This document shows, one piece after another, positions 1 through 8,546 of a stretch of 64,000 bases of DNA. The position numbers were made by a program, and so were the translations under genes. Within the stretch, counting starts at the first letter, position 1; the number at the start of each line of letters is the position of its first letter. The notes below the pieces were generated by a model that saw nothing but the letters and a program-made list of their open reading frames with translations, searched no databases and was not told the origin of the DNA. Source of the DNA: Marivita sp. S6314 (GTDB taxonomy: Bacteria; Pseudomonadota; Alphaproteobacteria; Rhodobacterales; Rhodobacteraceae); NCBI RefSeq assembly GCF_023015985.1, contig NZ_JALKAO010000001.1, positions 806,001 to 870,000 of the forward strand, in the 5' to 3' direction.

Positions 1-2
1 TG

Positions 3-935
3 GCTCAATGTTGGCAATATGCCGATCCGTCAAACCATGACCTGATCCAGGCGCTGTCCTCGCGCCATGGCACACGACTCGACAATATCATCGTCGGAGA
101 GGGCATTGACGGGTTGCTTGGATACCTGGTGCGCCTGCTTGTCGCCCCCGGTGATCCGGTTGTGACGTCTGATGGGGCCTATCCCACCTTCAACTACCAT
201 GTCGCGGGCTATGGCGGAGTGCTGCACAAGGTGCCGTACCGCGACGACGCGGAAGATCTGGGCGCGCTGATCGAACAGGCGCGGGAGGTCGACGCGAAAC
301 TGATCTATTTCGCCAATCCCGACAATCCGATGGGCAGCTGGCACAGCGGAGCCGCCATCGAGGCCGCGCTGGACACCCTGCCCGACGGCACGGTGCTGTT
401 GCTGGACGAGGCTTACATCGAATTTGCCCCGGCCGGCACCGCCCCCCGGATCGATCCCGACGATCCCCGGGTGATCCGGTTCCGCACGTTCTCCAAGGCG
501 TATGGCATGGCCGGGGCGCGTGTCGGATATGGCATCGGAGCCCCGGAGCTGATCAAGAGCTTCGACAAGGTGCGCAATCACTTCGGCATGTCGCGCATCT
601 CTCAGGCAGGGGCGCTGGCCGCCCTGATGGATGACGCCTGGCTTGAAAGCGTTGTTGCGCAAGTGGTGGACGCCCGCGCACGGATCGCGAATATCGCCAC
701 GGCACAGGGTCTCCATCCCCTGCCCTCTGCCACCAATTTCGTGACAATCGACTGCGGCCGCGACGGTGCGTTCGCGCGCGCCGTACTGGCTCACCTGGTC
801 GAGGACGGCGTGTTTGTCCGCATGCCATTCGTCGCCCCCGGAGACCGCGCCATCCGGGTCAGCGCAGGTCGGGGTGCCGATCTGGACATCTTTAAAGCCG
901 CGCTTCCCCGCGCGTTGGACAAGGCGCGCGGCTAA
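3..935 (+). CDS. PLP-dependent aminotransferase, HisC-like (5' truncated)
   Basis: Fold-type I (class I/II) aminotransferase of the histidinol-phosphate aminotransferase family; the N-terminus lies outside the window and the first readable codon is at 3. Visible family marks are YADPSN near the start, the NPDNPMG cofactor-binding segment, the LLLDEAYIEF strand with the pyridine-ring Asp, and the Schiff-base Lys in RTFSKAYGMAG. About 310 residues are present against roughly 350-370 for the family, so only some 40-60 are missing. It may be a true HisC or one of the broad-specificity paralogues; nothing else of a histidine operon is visible. No clear terminator follows the stop. Confidence 0.85.
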   Translation, partial: AQCWQYADPSNHDLIQALSSRHGTRLDNIIVGEGIDGLLGYLVRLLVAPGDPVVTSDGAYPTFNYHVAGYGGVLHKVPYRDDAEDLGALIEQAREVDAKLIYFANPDNPMGSWHSGAAIEAALDTLPDGTVLLLDEAYIEFAPAGTAPRIDPDDPRVIRFRTFSKAYGMAGARVGYGIGAPELIKSFDKVRNHFGMSRISQAGALAALMDDAWLESVVAQVVDARARIANIATAQGLHPLPSATNFVTIDCGRDGAFARAVLAHLVEDGVFVRMPFVAPGDRAIRVSAGRGADLDIFKAALPRALDKARG

Positions 936-1047
936 GACCGGCCCGACCTTCACGAAAAATTTTGATCTTTGTGGCAAATTCCATCTGACAAACCCGCACT
1001 CTGCGCTATTCTGTCGCAGACAACCGCAATGCGTGTCGGAGAAACTG

Positions 1048-1260
1048 ATGGATCAGCGCCATCCAAAACGGGTCGAGGATTACACCACGGCCAATCTGAT
1101 TTTGATTTTCGTGAACCTGCTTTGGATCTTTGGTGTCATCTGGGCCACGTTGGGCCTCGCCGCCGTGATCCTGACCGGGTGGGGTCTCAATCACCTGATC
1201 ACGCGGCTGGAACAGTATCGCGCAAGCCGCGAAATCCAATGGTCCAGGTCAGACGCCTGA
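1048..1260 (+). CDS. small inner-membrane protein
   Basis: A 70-residue protein with a hydrophobic core from about residue 16 to 50 (NLILIFVNLLWIFGVIWATLG onward contains Trp, Ile and Leu runs) that can form two short membrane segments, flanked by charged ends (MDQRHPKRVED and RASREIQWSRSDA). The ATG at 1048 is preceded by GGAG at a good distance, which is why this start is preferred over in-frame codons further upstream. The 3' end overlaps the end of the convergent aminotransferase gene by 12 bases. Function unknown; I do not recognise a family. Confidence 0.6.
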   Translation: MDQRHPKRVEDYTTANLILIFVNLLWIFGVIWATLGLAAVILTGWGLNHLITRLEQYRASREIQWSRSDA

Positions 1261-2445
1261 AATCACCCGCGCCGCCGCAGCCACCCCGCCGGGGCGATGC
1301 GCAATATCGAGCGCGCCGAACCCCGCCTCGACCACGCCCAGCACACCCAGGACCATATGCGCATTCACATGCCCCATATGGCCCAAGCGGAAATAGCCAT
1401 CACTGTTCGGGTCGGCCTCGCTCTCCATCCCCAACCCAATGCCCAAGGTGACCCCAGCGGTTTCAGAACACCACTGACGCAGCTGTGTGCCCAAGGGTTT
1501 GCCAATCGACAGGGCCGTCACGGCATTGCTCCGCAAGGCCGGGTCAGGCACCGTCAGCCGCAACGGCCCGTCCTGCCCCCAATGCTCGCACGCCGCCCAG
1601 ACCGCGCGCGCCAGCGTGGCATGCCGCGCCCAGATCGCGTCCAGACCCTCATCATGGATCATGTCCAACGCGGTGCGCAGACCGTACAAATGATGCGTCG
1701 GAGCGGTGCCGCAGAAATACTGGTAGAACATCTCGGGCGCGGCGCGGCGGGTCCAGTCCCAATAGGCGCTGACGATCTTCAGCCGCCGTCGCTGCTCTGC
1801 GGCGCGGTCGTTGAAGTACACAAAGCCAAGCCCCGGCGGACACATCAGCCCTTTCTGAGACGCGGTCATCGCCACATCGACACCCCAGGCATCCATCTCG
1901 AACCGGTCTACGGCGAGTGCGGCAATGCAATCCGCCATCAACAGCGCCGGATGCCCCAGATCATCCAGGATCGCACGCAGGGGCGCAAATTCGTTGCGGT
2001 TCGAACTGGACGTATCCACATGCACCGCCAGCACCGCCTTGTAGCTGTGCGCCCCATCCGCCGCGAGCGCATCGCGGACCCGTTGCAGATCAAACGTGCC
2101 GCCCACGTCAAAGCGCAGCACATCCACCTCGATCCCCCGTGATTTCGCCATATCGGCCCAGCGTTCGGCGAAAAACCCGGTCGACAGCACCAGCACTTTT
2201 TCGCCCGCCGCCACCGTGTTGGCAAACGCGGCCTCCCACGTGCCGTGACCGTTGCAGATATAGATCGCCACATGACCGTCTGTCCGCGCCACCCGTTTCA
2301 GGTCGCGCACAAGGTCCGGCATCATGTCGGGCAGTTCCCCGTCATAGATATTCGGCGACGCACGGTGCATGGACCGCAGCACCGCGTCCGGCACCACGGA
2401 GGGTCCGGGAATGGCAAGGTAAGTGCGACCATTGGCAAGCGACAT
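1249..2445 (-). CDS. class V aminotransferase (alanine/serine/aspartate-glyoxylate type)
   Basis: A 398-residue PLP enzyme of the class V family that includes serine-, alanine- and aspartate-glyoxylate aminotransferases. The N-terminal IPGPSVVP, the CNGHGTWEAA cofactor loop, DTSSSNRN substrate region and Schiff-base Lys198 in TASQKGLMCPPG are all present. The start at 2445 (MSLANGR) has GAGG seven bases upstream; a longer reading would need a TTG four codons earlier. It stands alone, facing away from the phosphatase gene. Related enzymes in marine Rhodobacterales work in glyoxylate or purine/taurine nitrogen metabolism, but nothing adjacent fixes the substrate. Confidence 0.85.
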   Translation of the reverse strand: MSLANGRTYLAIPGPSVVPDAVLRSMHRASPNIYDGELPDMMPDLVRDLKRVARTDGHVAIYICNGHGTWEAAFANTVAAGEKVLVLSTGFFAERWADMAKSRGIEVDVLRFDVGGTFDLQRVRDALAADGAHSYKAVLAVHVDTSSSNRNEFAPLRAILDDLGHPALLMADCIAALAVDRFEMDAWGVDVAMTASQKGLMCPPGLGFVYFNDRAAEQRRRLKIVSAYWDWTRRAAPEMFYQYFCGTAPTHHLYGLRTALDMIHDEGLDAIWARHATLARAVWAACEHWGQDGPLRLTVPDPALRSNAVTALSIGKPLGTQLRQWCSETAGVTLGIGLGMESEADPNSDGYFRLGHMGHVNAHMVLGVLGVVEAGFGALDIAHRPGGVAAAARVISGV

Positions 2446-2591
2446 GTGAGACCTCAAGAAACGGAGAAAACCCGGCGGAATACGCAGAGTTCGGGCAACC
2501 TAGCCAATTGTGCCGCATCGTCAACAACCCCACAGCGCTTGCCAGCGCGGGCCGCAATCTCTACATCCGCGCCTGACGTGAAAGGGACCGC

Positions 2592-3308
2592 ATGCTGGGA
2601 CGGCTTTGGACAAAGATCGAAGATGCGGAACGCAAGCTGCGTCGGTCGTTCGGGAAAGACATCACCGACCCCCGTGCGCGGCGCTGGTCGACCTTTCACT
2701 ACCACGTCTTTGATCATGCGTTCCTGCGCACCTTCTGGACCAATTTCTTTGAAATCGCGCCGGGGGTTTATCGGTCAAATCAACCAACCCACGCGCGGTT
2801 TGAAAAATACGCGGCCATGGGGATCAAGACCGTCGTGAACCTGCGCGGCGAAGACAAATACGCCCATTACCTGTTTGAAAAGGAAACCTGCGACGCGCTT
2901 GGCCTGACCCTGTTGAATGCCAAGCTGCAGGCGCGCAGCGCGGTCAGCCGCAAGAAGATCGTTCATGTGATCGACACGTTAAGACAGGCAGAAAAGCCCT
3001 TTGTTTTCCACTGTAAATCCGGGGCCGACCGCGCCGGGTTCGTGGCCGCGCTGTACCTGATGATCTTTGAAGGTCAGCCCGTCACCGAGGCGCGCAAGAT
3101 GTTGTCGCTCAAATACATCCACCTCGATTTTACCGCGACCGGGGTGCAGGACTACATCCTTGATGTCTACGAGGCCCGCATCACTCGGTCCCCGATCGGG
3201 TTCGAAGACTGGATCCGCACCGAATATGACGGCAAAGCCATTCAGGCCGGGTTCGACGCCAAAATCCCGGCGGACAAGCTGACGCTGACGCCTGCGCTGG
3301 TGTCATGA
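2592..3308 (+). CDS. protein tyrosine / dual-specificity phosphatase family protein
   Basis: A 238-residue protein with the cysteine-phosphatase signature HCKSGADRAGF: nucleophile Cys141 and phosphate-binding Arg147 in the C-x5-R arrangement. Upstream, VYRSNQPT and KTVVNLRGE are typical of the DSP/PTEN-like fold used by bacterial tyrosine phosphatases. There is no signal peptide, so it should act in the cytoplasm. AAAGGGA precedes the ATG. Its stop overlaps the start of the next gene (ATGA), so it is translationally coupled to an ABC exporter, suggesting a shared role at the envelope, possibly on a lipid or polysaccharide phosphate rather than a phosphoprotein. Confidence 0.8.
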   Translation: MLGRLWTKIEDAERKLRRSFGKDITDPRARRWSTFHYHVFDHAFLRTFWTNFFEIAPGVYRSNQPTHARFEKYAAMGIKTVVNLRGEDKYAHYLFEKETCDALGLTLLNAKLQARSAVSRKKIVHVIDTLRQAEKPFVFHCKSGADRAGFVAALYLMIFEGQPVTEARKMLSLKYIHLDFTATGVQDYILDVYEARITRSPIGFEDWIRTEYDGKAIQAGFDAKIPADKLTLTPALVS

Positions 3309-5050
3309 CCGACGCCGCGATCAATCCAAGGGGCCTGCTCCTCTGGGTCTGGCGCGGCTATCTGGCCAAGCATTGGCGGCTTTTGATGGTGGCCATGGTC
3401 TTCATGGCGCTCGAAGGCGGCATGTTCGGCGCGCTCAGCTACATGATGAAACCGATGTTCGACCGGGTGTTTGTGGGTGGAGACGCCGATGCAATTGTCT
3501 GGGTCGGTCTGATCTTCTTTGGCATCTTCATCGTGCGGGCGCTGGCTAGCATCGTGCAAAAGGTGATGCTGACGCATATTTCGCAGCTATCGGTGGCCGA
3601 TATCCGGCAGGATTTGCTGGCCCATCTCATGGTGCTCGACACCCAGTATCACCAATCCCATTCGCCCGGATACCTGATGCAGCGGGTTGAAGGGGACGTG
3701 GATGCCATCAGCAAGGTGTGGCGCACGATCATCACCGGGGCGGGGCGCGATGTGATTGCGCTGATCTCGCTCTTTGCGGTTGCCATTTCGGTCGACTGGC
3801 GCTGGACGCTGGTGGCGCTGATCGGTGCGCCGCTGCTGGTGGCCCCGTCGATGATCCTGCAGCGCTACGTGCGCAAGAAGGCCCGCCGCGCCCGCGATGT
3901 GGCGGCCAAGCTGTCGGTGCGGTTGAACGAGGCCTTTCACGGCATCATCCCGGTTAAGCTGAATGCGCTGGAAACCTACCAGTCCGAACGCTACCGCGTG
4001 CTGACCGAAGAGCGCGTCAAGGTGGAAACCCGCACCGCGCTGGGTCAGGCGACCATCCCCGGCATGATCGACATCATGGCCGGCCTGGGCTTCATGGGGG
4101 TGCTGTTTTACGGTGGCAATGAAATCCTGTCGGGCGACAAGACCGTTGGCGATTTCATGGCGTTTTTCACCGCCATCGGGTTGGCCTTTGAGCCGTTGCG
4201 GCGGCTTGGCAATGTTTTCGGTGTCTGGCAGGTCGCCGCCGCCGGGATCGAACGCATCCGCCAGATCCTCGACACCACACCCGAGATGCGCAGCCCGGCG
4301 CAGCCGGTCTCGCCGCCCTCGGGCGTGCCTGATATCGCATTTGAAGACATTGCGCTAAGCTACGGTGACACAAGCGTTTTGCACGGATGCAGCTTTTCAG
4401 CAGAGGCCGGTCAGACAACCGCGCTTGTCGGGCCATCCGGCGCTGGAAAATCAACTATTTTCAACGTCCTGACGCGCCTTGTTGATCCATCCTCCGGGTC
4501 GGTCCGGATCGGCGGCGTGCCGGTGGCCGACATGGACCTTGGTGCGTTGCGAGGGCTGTTTTCCGTGGTGTCCCAAGAGGCGCTGCTGTTCGACGACACG
4601 GTGCGCGAAAACATCCTTTTGGGCCAACGCGATGTGCCCGAGGCCGATCTGAAGAACGCGCTGGAAGCTGCGCATGTAACTGACTTTTTGCCACAACTCT
4701 CTGACGGTCTTGATACGCCCGTGGGTCCCCGGGGATCAGCCCTGTCAGGAGGCCAACGGCAACGCGTGGCCATCGCCCGTGCCCTGCTGCGCAACCGTCC
4801 GATCCTGCTGCTGGACGAAGCGACATCGGCGCTCGACACCGGGTCCGAGGCCAAGGTTCAGGCCGCACTTGACGAGCTGTCCAAGGGACGGACAACGCTG
4901 GTTATTGCGCATCGCCTGTCAACGATCCGCGATGCACACAAGATCGTCGTGATGGATCAGGGCCGCGTCATCGAACAGGGGTCACATGATGCGCTGATCG
5001 AAAACGCGGGCACGTACGCTGCGCTGCACCAGATGCAGGTGCGCAGCTAA
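3305..5050 (+). CDS. ABC exporter, fused permease-ATPase (MsbA-like)
   Basis: A 581-residue half-transporter: six-helix exporter domain in about residues 1-320, then a nucleotide-binding domain with Walker [10 protein letters not shown] at about 376-384, signature [16 protein letters not shown] from 480, Walker [13 protein letters not shown] with Asp504/Glu505, and the H-loop IAHRLST. The length and order match MsbA/lipid-exporter homodimers. It starts inside the stop of the phosphatase gene and ends four bases into the convergent Spx-like gene. Substrate unknown; lipid, glycan or peptide are all possible. No sequence mark identifies it as the essential MsbA. Confidence 0.88.
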   Translation: MTDAAINPRGLLLWVWRGYLAKHWRLLMVAMVFMALEGGMFGALSYMMKPMFDRVFVGGDADAIVWVGLIFFGIFIVRALASIVQKVMLTHISQLSVADIRQDLLAHLMVLDTQYHQSHSPGYLMQRVEGDVDAISKVWRTIITGAGRDVIALISLFAVAISVDWRWTLVALIGAPLLVAPSMILQRYVRKKARRARDVAAKLSVRLNEAFHGIIPVKLNALETYQSERYRVLTEERVKVETRTALGQATIPGMIDIMAGLGFMGVLFYGGNEILSGDKTVGDFMAFFTAIGLAFEPLRRLGNVFGVWQVAAAGIERIRQILDTTPEMRSPAQPVSPPSGVPDIAFEDIALSYGDTSVLHGCSFSAEAGQTTALVGPSGAGKSTIFNVLTRLVDPSSGSVRIGGVPVADMDLGALRGLFSVVSQEALLFDDTVRENILLGQRDVPEADLKNALEAAHVTDFLPQLSDGLDTPVGPRGSALSGGQRQRVAIARALLRNRPILLLDEATSALDTGSEAKVQAALDELSKGRTTLVIAHRLSTIRDAHKIVVMDQGRVIEQGSHDALIENAGTYAALHQMQVRS

Positions 5051-5361
5051 ACCCCCAACGCGGCTTGCGTGGCCTTGTCCCACCCCAGATAGAGCGTGCC
5101 GTCGTGATCAATCAGCGGTCGCTTCATCAGCTTCGGGTGCGTCACCAGCAAATCCCGTGGGTCTTTGGCACGTTCGGCGTCGTCCAGCCCCCGCCATGTT
5201 GTCGACCGGGTGTTCAGCAGTTTCTCACCGAATTGCGCCAGCGCCGCATCCAGTGTCTGAGCCGGCACCGGCGTGACCGACACATCCACCAGCGTGACAT
5301 TTGGCAACGCCTTCAACGCCTTGCGGCAGGTGTCACAGGTTTTAAGCCCATAGAGGATCAT
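5047..5361 (-). CDS. Spx/ArsC-family thioredoxin-fold protein
   Basis: A 104-residue protein opening with [16 protein letters not shown], the Cys-x-x-Cys (Cys9, Cys12) and downstream basic residues of the ArsC/Spx/YffB family, and with the conserved KRPLI segment near the C-terminus. The start at 5361 carries AAGGA at a normal spacing; the open frame extends upstream but without a better start. In Gram-negative bacteria these proteins are usually annotated arsenate-reductase-like without known arsenic function, and there is no ars gene nearby. It faces away from the cold-shock gene across 186 bases. Confidence 0.8.
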   Translation of the reverse strand: MILYGLKTCDTCRKALKALPNVTLVDVSVTPVPAQTLDAALAQFGEKLLNTRSTTWRGLDDAERAKDPRDLLVTHPKLMKRPLIDHDGTLYLGWDKATQAALGV

Positions 5362-5547
5362 GAGGCGGTTCCTTGCTCTTGCCGGTGCAGCCCGCCGGGA
5401 CGTTGGAATTTCCTGTCCCAGCCCTTGTCTTCGCCGCTTTCCGGCCAATGTCTTTACTGTGACAGCACGTTGCACAGCACGGCGCCTGTCGCAAGTGAAC
5501 TGGACCCGCAAGGGTCAAGACGTGACGATAAGAGGAGACACGGACCC

Positions 5548-5754
5548 ATGCCCAACGGCACCGTGAAATGGTTCAACACCACAAAAGGCTATGGCTTCAT
5601 TTCGCCCGACGACGGCGGCAAGGATGTGTTTGTCCACATCTCGGCCGTGCAGCAGTCCGGTCTGGAAGGTCTGACCGACAACCAGAAAGTCAGCTTCGAA
5701 ATGACCGAAGGCCGCGATGGCCGCATGATGGCCTCCAACATCGAAATGGCCTAG
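5548..5754 (+). CDS. cold-shock domain protein (CspA family)
   Basis: A 68-residue single-OB-fold protein: [16 protein letters not shown] carries RNP1, and [10 protein letters not shown] carries RNP2, with the usual C-terminal strand ending in ASNIEMA. Such proteins bind single-stranded RNA or DNA and act as RNA chaperones. AGAGGAGA precedes the ATG. The 186-base gap upstream, shared with the divergent Spx-like gene, is long enough for a structured 5' leader, but I could not define one. The gene ends two bases before the stop of the convergent metR. Confidence 0.92.
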   Translation: MPNGTVKWFNTTKGYGFISPDDGGKDVFVHISAVQQSGLEGLTDNQKVSFEMTEGRDGRMMASNIEMA

Positions 5755-5756
5755 GC

Positions 5757-6662
5757 TCACTGGCTTTGCAGCTTGGTTGCCTCCTTGCGCGCAAGTTTGA
5801 TCAGGTCCGACACAAACGGTTTGTCCGTATCCACCGTTCGCGTGGCCGCATAAAGGCGGCGCGTGATGCCGGTTTCGGTCAGCGGTCGCGTGACATAGTC
5901 CGAGCTGTACTTGACCTCGCGCACCACCCAGTCGGGCAACACGGCCACGCCCCGGTTTGATGCAACCAAGAGCAGGATGACGGCCGTCAATTCGACCTGC
6001 CGTACCGAGGCCGGTTCCACCTTGGCCGGTGTCAGAAGCTGGCTGAACACATCCAGCCGCGACCGTTCCACCGGGTAGGTGATCAATGTCTGCCCGCGAA
6101 AATCCTCGGCCTCGACATAGGGCTTTTCCGCCAACGGATGGGACGCGGACGCGACGAATACCGCCTTGTAATCAAAGAGTTCCGTGAAGGTGACCCCCGG
6201 TATCTCTTCGGGATCGGACGACACGACCAGATCAACCTCTTCTTTCTGCAACGCCGGCAAGGCGTCGAATGCCAGCCCCGGACGGATATCCACATCCACA
6301 TCCGGCCAGCTCTTACGAAACGCCTCCAGCACCGGAAACAGCCATTCGAAACAGGCATGGCATTCAATGGCGATATGCATCCGCCCTGATGACCCGTCGC
6401 GCAGCCCCTCGAATTCCTCGACCAGCGCCTCGACCTGCGGCAAGACCTGATTGGCCAACCGCAGCAACCGCATCCCGGCCGCCGACAGTTTCATCGGCTT
6501 GGAGCGCCGCACGAACAGTTCCACCCCGGCCTGATCCTCCAGCGCCTTGATCTGGTGGCTGAGCGCCGATTGCGTAATGTTCAACTGATCTGCAGCCCGG
6601 GCCACCCCGCCACATTCATAGATGGCCTTGACCGTGCGCAGGTGACGAAACTCGATGTGCAT
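5757..6662 (-). CDS. metR: LysR-type regulator of methionine biosynthesis, MetR
   Basis: A 301-residue LysR regulator. The N-terminal winged helix includes IEFRHLRTVKAIYECGG and the recognition region NITQSALSHQIKALE; the effector domain contains IAIECHACFEWLFPVLEAF and PVERSRLDV, segments I recognise as specific to MetR. In enterobacteria MetR uses homocysteine as co-inducer and activates metE, metF, metH and related genes. It is divergent from metF, the expected arrangement. The ATG at 6662 is used; only a TTG lies two codons earlier. The shared control region holds two dyads with the MetR half-site spacing (see the regulatory entry). Confidence 0.88.
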   Translation of the reverse strand: MHIEFRHLRTVKAIYECGGVARAADQLNITQSALSHQIKALEDQAGVELFVRRSKPMKLSAAGMRLLRLANQVLPQVEALVEEFEGLRDGSSGRMHIAIECHACFEWLFPVLEAFRKSWPDVDVDIRPGLAFDALPALQKEEVDLVVSSDPEEIPGVTFTELFDYKAVFVASASHPLAEKPYVEAEDFRGQTLITYPVERSRLDVFSQLLTPAKVEPASVRQVELTAVILLLVASNRGVAVLPDWVVREVKYSSDYVTRPLTETGITRRLYAATRTVDTDKPFVSDLIKLARKEATKLQSQ

Positions 6663-6664
6663 TA

Positions 6665-6708
6665 TCAACCATCTTCATGTTAGTGATTAGATTTATGAGT
6701 TAGTCTCA
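6665..6708. promoter_or_regulatory. metR-metF control region with two dyads
   Basis: Two inverted repeats of the form four bases, five-base spacer, four bases. At 6665-6677 the minus strand reads TGAA-N5-TTGA, one base from the MetR consensus TGAA-N5-TTCA. At 6696-6708 the plus strand reads TGAG-N5-CTCA, a perfect dyad. The centres are 31 bp apart, close to three helical turns, so two dimers could sit on one face. The presence of dyads is seen; assignment to MetR is inference. Confidence 0.45.
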
Positions 6709-6755
6709 CATTGGAGGCTGTGCGACAAGTCCCCGAACTTAGTTGGGACAGCATC

Positions 6756-7622
6756 ATGACCACACCGGCCATTTCGTTCGAATTCTTTCCTCCACAAAAC
6801 CTCGAAGCTTCTTTCCGGCTTTGGGACACGGTGCAGGTTCTGGCACCGTTGAGCCCCCGGTTCGTGTCCGTCACCTACGGTGCAGGCGGAACGACCCGCG
6901 ATCTGACACGCGAGGCCGTGGCGACGCTGCACAAATCCTCCGGCCTCAAAGTGGCCACGCATCTGACCTGCGTGAACGCAACCCGTGACGAAACCCTGGG
7001 CATCGCCAAGGGTTTTGCCGAAGCGGGCGTGACCGACATTGTCGCCCTGCGCGGCGATCCCCCCAAAGGCTCTGACGGGTTTCAGCCGCATCCCGACGGC
7101 TTTGGCTCAAGCGTCGACCTGATCGCGGCGCTGAACGACACCAGCGATTTCACCATTCGCGTCGGTGCCTACCCCGACACCCACCCCGAAGCCTCGGACC
7201 CGGCGGCGGATGTTGCCTATCTCAAGCGCAAGTTCGATGCGGGCGCGTCCGAAGCACTGACGCAGTTCTTTTTCGAGGCCGACACCTTCTTCCGCTTCCG
7301 CGATGCCTGCGAAAAGGCCGGGATCGACAAACCAATCACCCCCGGAATCCTGCCCATCGAGAACTGGAAAGGCGCGGTTCGCTTTGCCAAGCGTTGCGGC
7401 ACCCATATTCCGTCCTGGGTTGTGGATGCGTTTGAAAAGGCCGAACGGGACGGGCGCGAAGATCTGCTGGCCACCGCGATCTGCACCGAACTGTGCTCGG
7501 ACCTTCTGGATGGCGGCGTGGACGCCCTGCACTTCTACACCCTGAATCGGCCGGAACTGACCCGCGAAGTCTGCCATGCGCTTGGCGTAGATCCAAAGGT
7601 CGATCTGAAAAACGTCGCCTAA
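6756..7622 (+). CDS. metF: 5,10-methylenetetrahydrofolate reductase
   Basis: A 288-residue FAD enzyme, the usual bacterial MetF length, reducing 5,10-methylene-THF to 5-methyl-THF for methionine synthesis. Marks are SFEFFPPQ at the N-terminus (catalytic Glu9, equivalent to Glu28 of E. coli), VTYGAGGTTRD, and VALRGDPPKG for FAD binding. The start MTTPAISFEF at 6756 is chosen because it gives the family N-terminus; the frame is open upstream only through a TTG. It is divergent from metR and overlaps the stop of the convergent IclR gene by four bases. Confidence 0.92.
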   Translation: MTTPAISFEFFPPQNLEASFRLWDTVQVLAPLSPRFVSVTYGAGGTTRDLTREAVATLHKSSGLKVATHLTCVNATRDETLGIAKGFAEAGVTDIVALRGDPPKGSDGFQPHPDGFGSSVDLIAALNDTSDFTIRVGAYPDTHPEASDPAADVAYLKRKFDAGASEALTQFFFEADTFFRFRDACEKAGIDKPITPGILPIENWKGAVRFAKRCGTHIPSWVVDAFEKAERDGREDLLATAICTELCSDLLDGGVDALHFYTLNRPELTREVCHALGVDPKVDLKNVA

Positions 7623-8446
7623 GGCGTGACACCGCCCAGCGCTGTGGTCAATTGCGCGGCTGTCGATTTCACAACATCGGCAAGGTCTTCGACACGATCA
7701 TCCGGAATCCGCGCTGAGGGTCCCGAGATCGACACACCGGCAACCGGTTCGCCGTGCATGTCGAACACAGGCGCCGCGATGCAACGCATTCCGTCGTTCT
7801 TTTCCTCCGCATCCAGCGCATAGCCGCGCACCCGCGTTGCGTGCAGATCAGCGGCCAGCGCCTCAAGCGTGGCAAGCGTCTGGTCGGTAAAGGCGGGCAG
7901 CTTGTGCTGACGCACGATCGCCGCCACGTCCTTGTCCGACATCTGCGCCAGCAAAGCCTTGCCAATCCCGGACGCATGCATCGGCGACATCGCCCCCGGA
8001 GGGAAAAACGCCCGGATATTGTGGTGCGTCTCGACCTGGCTGAGAAACAGAACCTGACCGTCCCTCGTGATGCCCAGATTGGCGGTTTCCTCTGTTTGCT
8101 GCATCAGCGTGCGCAAGAACGGACGCGCCCGTTCGACAAGCGAGGTCCGCCGCAGGAACTGGGATCCGACGTGAAACGCCCCTGCCCCGATGTGCCAGGT
8201 CTGGGTGGCAGGATCGAAATCCACCATCCCGCGCGCCTCGAACGTATACAGCACCCGGTAGACCGTCGCAGGCGATTGTTTCAGGTCTTCTGCCAGTTCC
8301 GTCAGCGTCGCGCCGCCATGGGTGCTGAGCCGTTCCAGGATCACCAGCGCCCGATCCAGCGACTTGATCTTGTTCTGTTCGCTGGTGTCGCCCCAGGCGC
8401 GGGGGCGTCCCCGCGCGCGGCGTTCCGGTGTGGCATCTGCGGTCAT
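7619..8446 (-). CDS. IclR-family transcriptional regulator
   Basis: A 275-residue regulator. After a basic, Arg-rich tail (RRARGRPRAWGDT) come the winged helix (SLDRALVILERLSTHGGATLTELAEDL, split here by the turn before SPATVYRVLYTFE) and the IclR effector domain with HNIRAFFPPG, SPMHASGIGKALLA and GMRCIAAPVFD. The ATG at 8446 gives this N-terminus. It is divergent from a GAPDH gene with a strong inverted repeat between them. The Arg-rich tail and effector motifs resemble the BhcR-type subgroup that responds to glyoxylate, but the bhc genes are absent here, so that is only a possibility. Confidence 0.85.
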   Translation of the reverse strand: MTADATPERRARGRPRAWGDTSEQNKIKSLDRALVILERLSTHGGATLTELAEDLKQSPATVYRVLYTFEARGMVDFDPATQTWHIGAGAFHVGSQFLRRTSLVERARPFLRTLMQQTEETANLGITRDGQVLFLSQVETHHNIRAFFPPGAMSPMHASGIGKALLAQMSDKDVAAIVRQHKLPAFTDQTLATLEALAADLHATRVRGYALDAEEKNDGMRCIAAPVFDMHGEPVAGVSISGPSARIPDDRVEDLADVVKSTAAQLTTALGGVTP

Positions 8447-8486
8447 AATTGTCTCGATACAAAAAACACTTTTACTATTTGAAAAA

Positions 8487-8511
8487 TTCCGAGTTGATAT
8501 GCAACCCGGAA
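8487..8511. promoter_or_regulatory. 25-bp inverted repeat, candidate IclR operator
   Basis: Nested dyad in the iclR-gap intergenic region: outer arms TTCCG and CGGAA, inner arms GTTG and CAAC, central ATATG. Nine of twelve base pairs across the axis are complementary. It lies 36 bases before the gap start and 41 before the regulator start, where a repressor would cover both promoters. Confidence 0.5.
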
Positions 8512-8546
8512 CGCACCATTCGTGAATTTCGGTAAGGACGGGTCCG

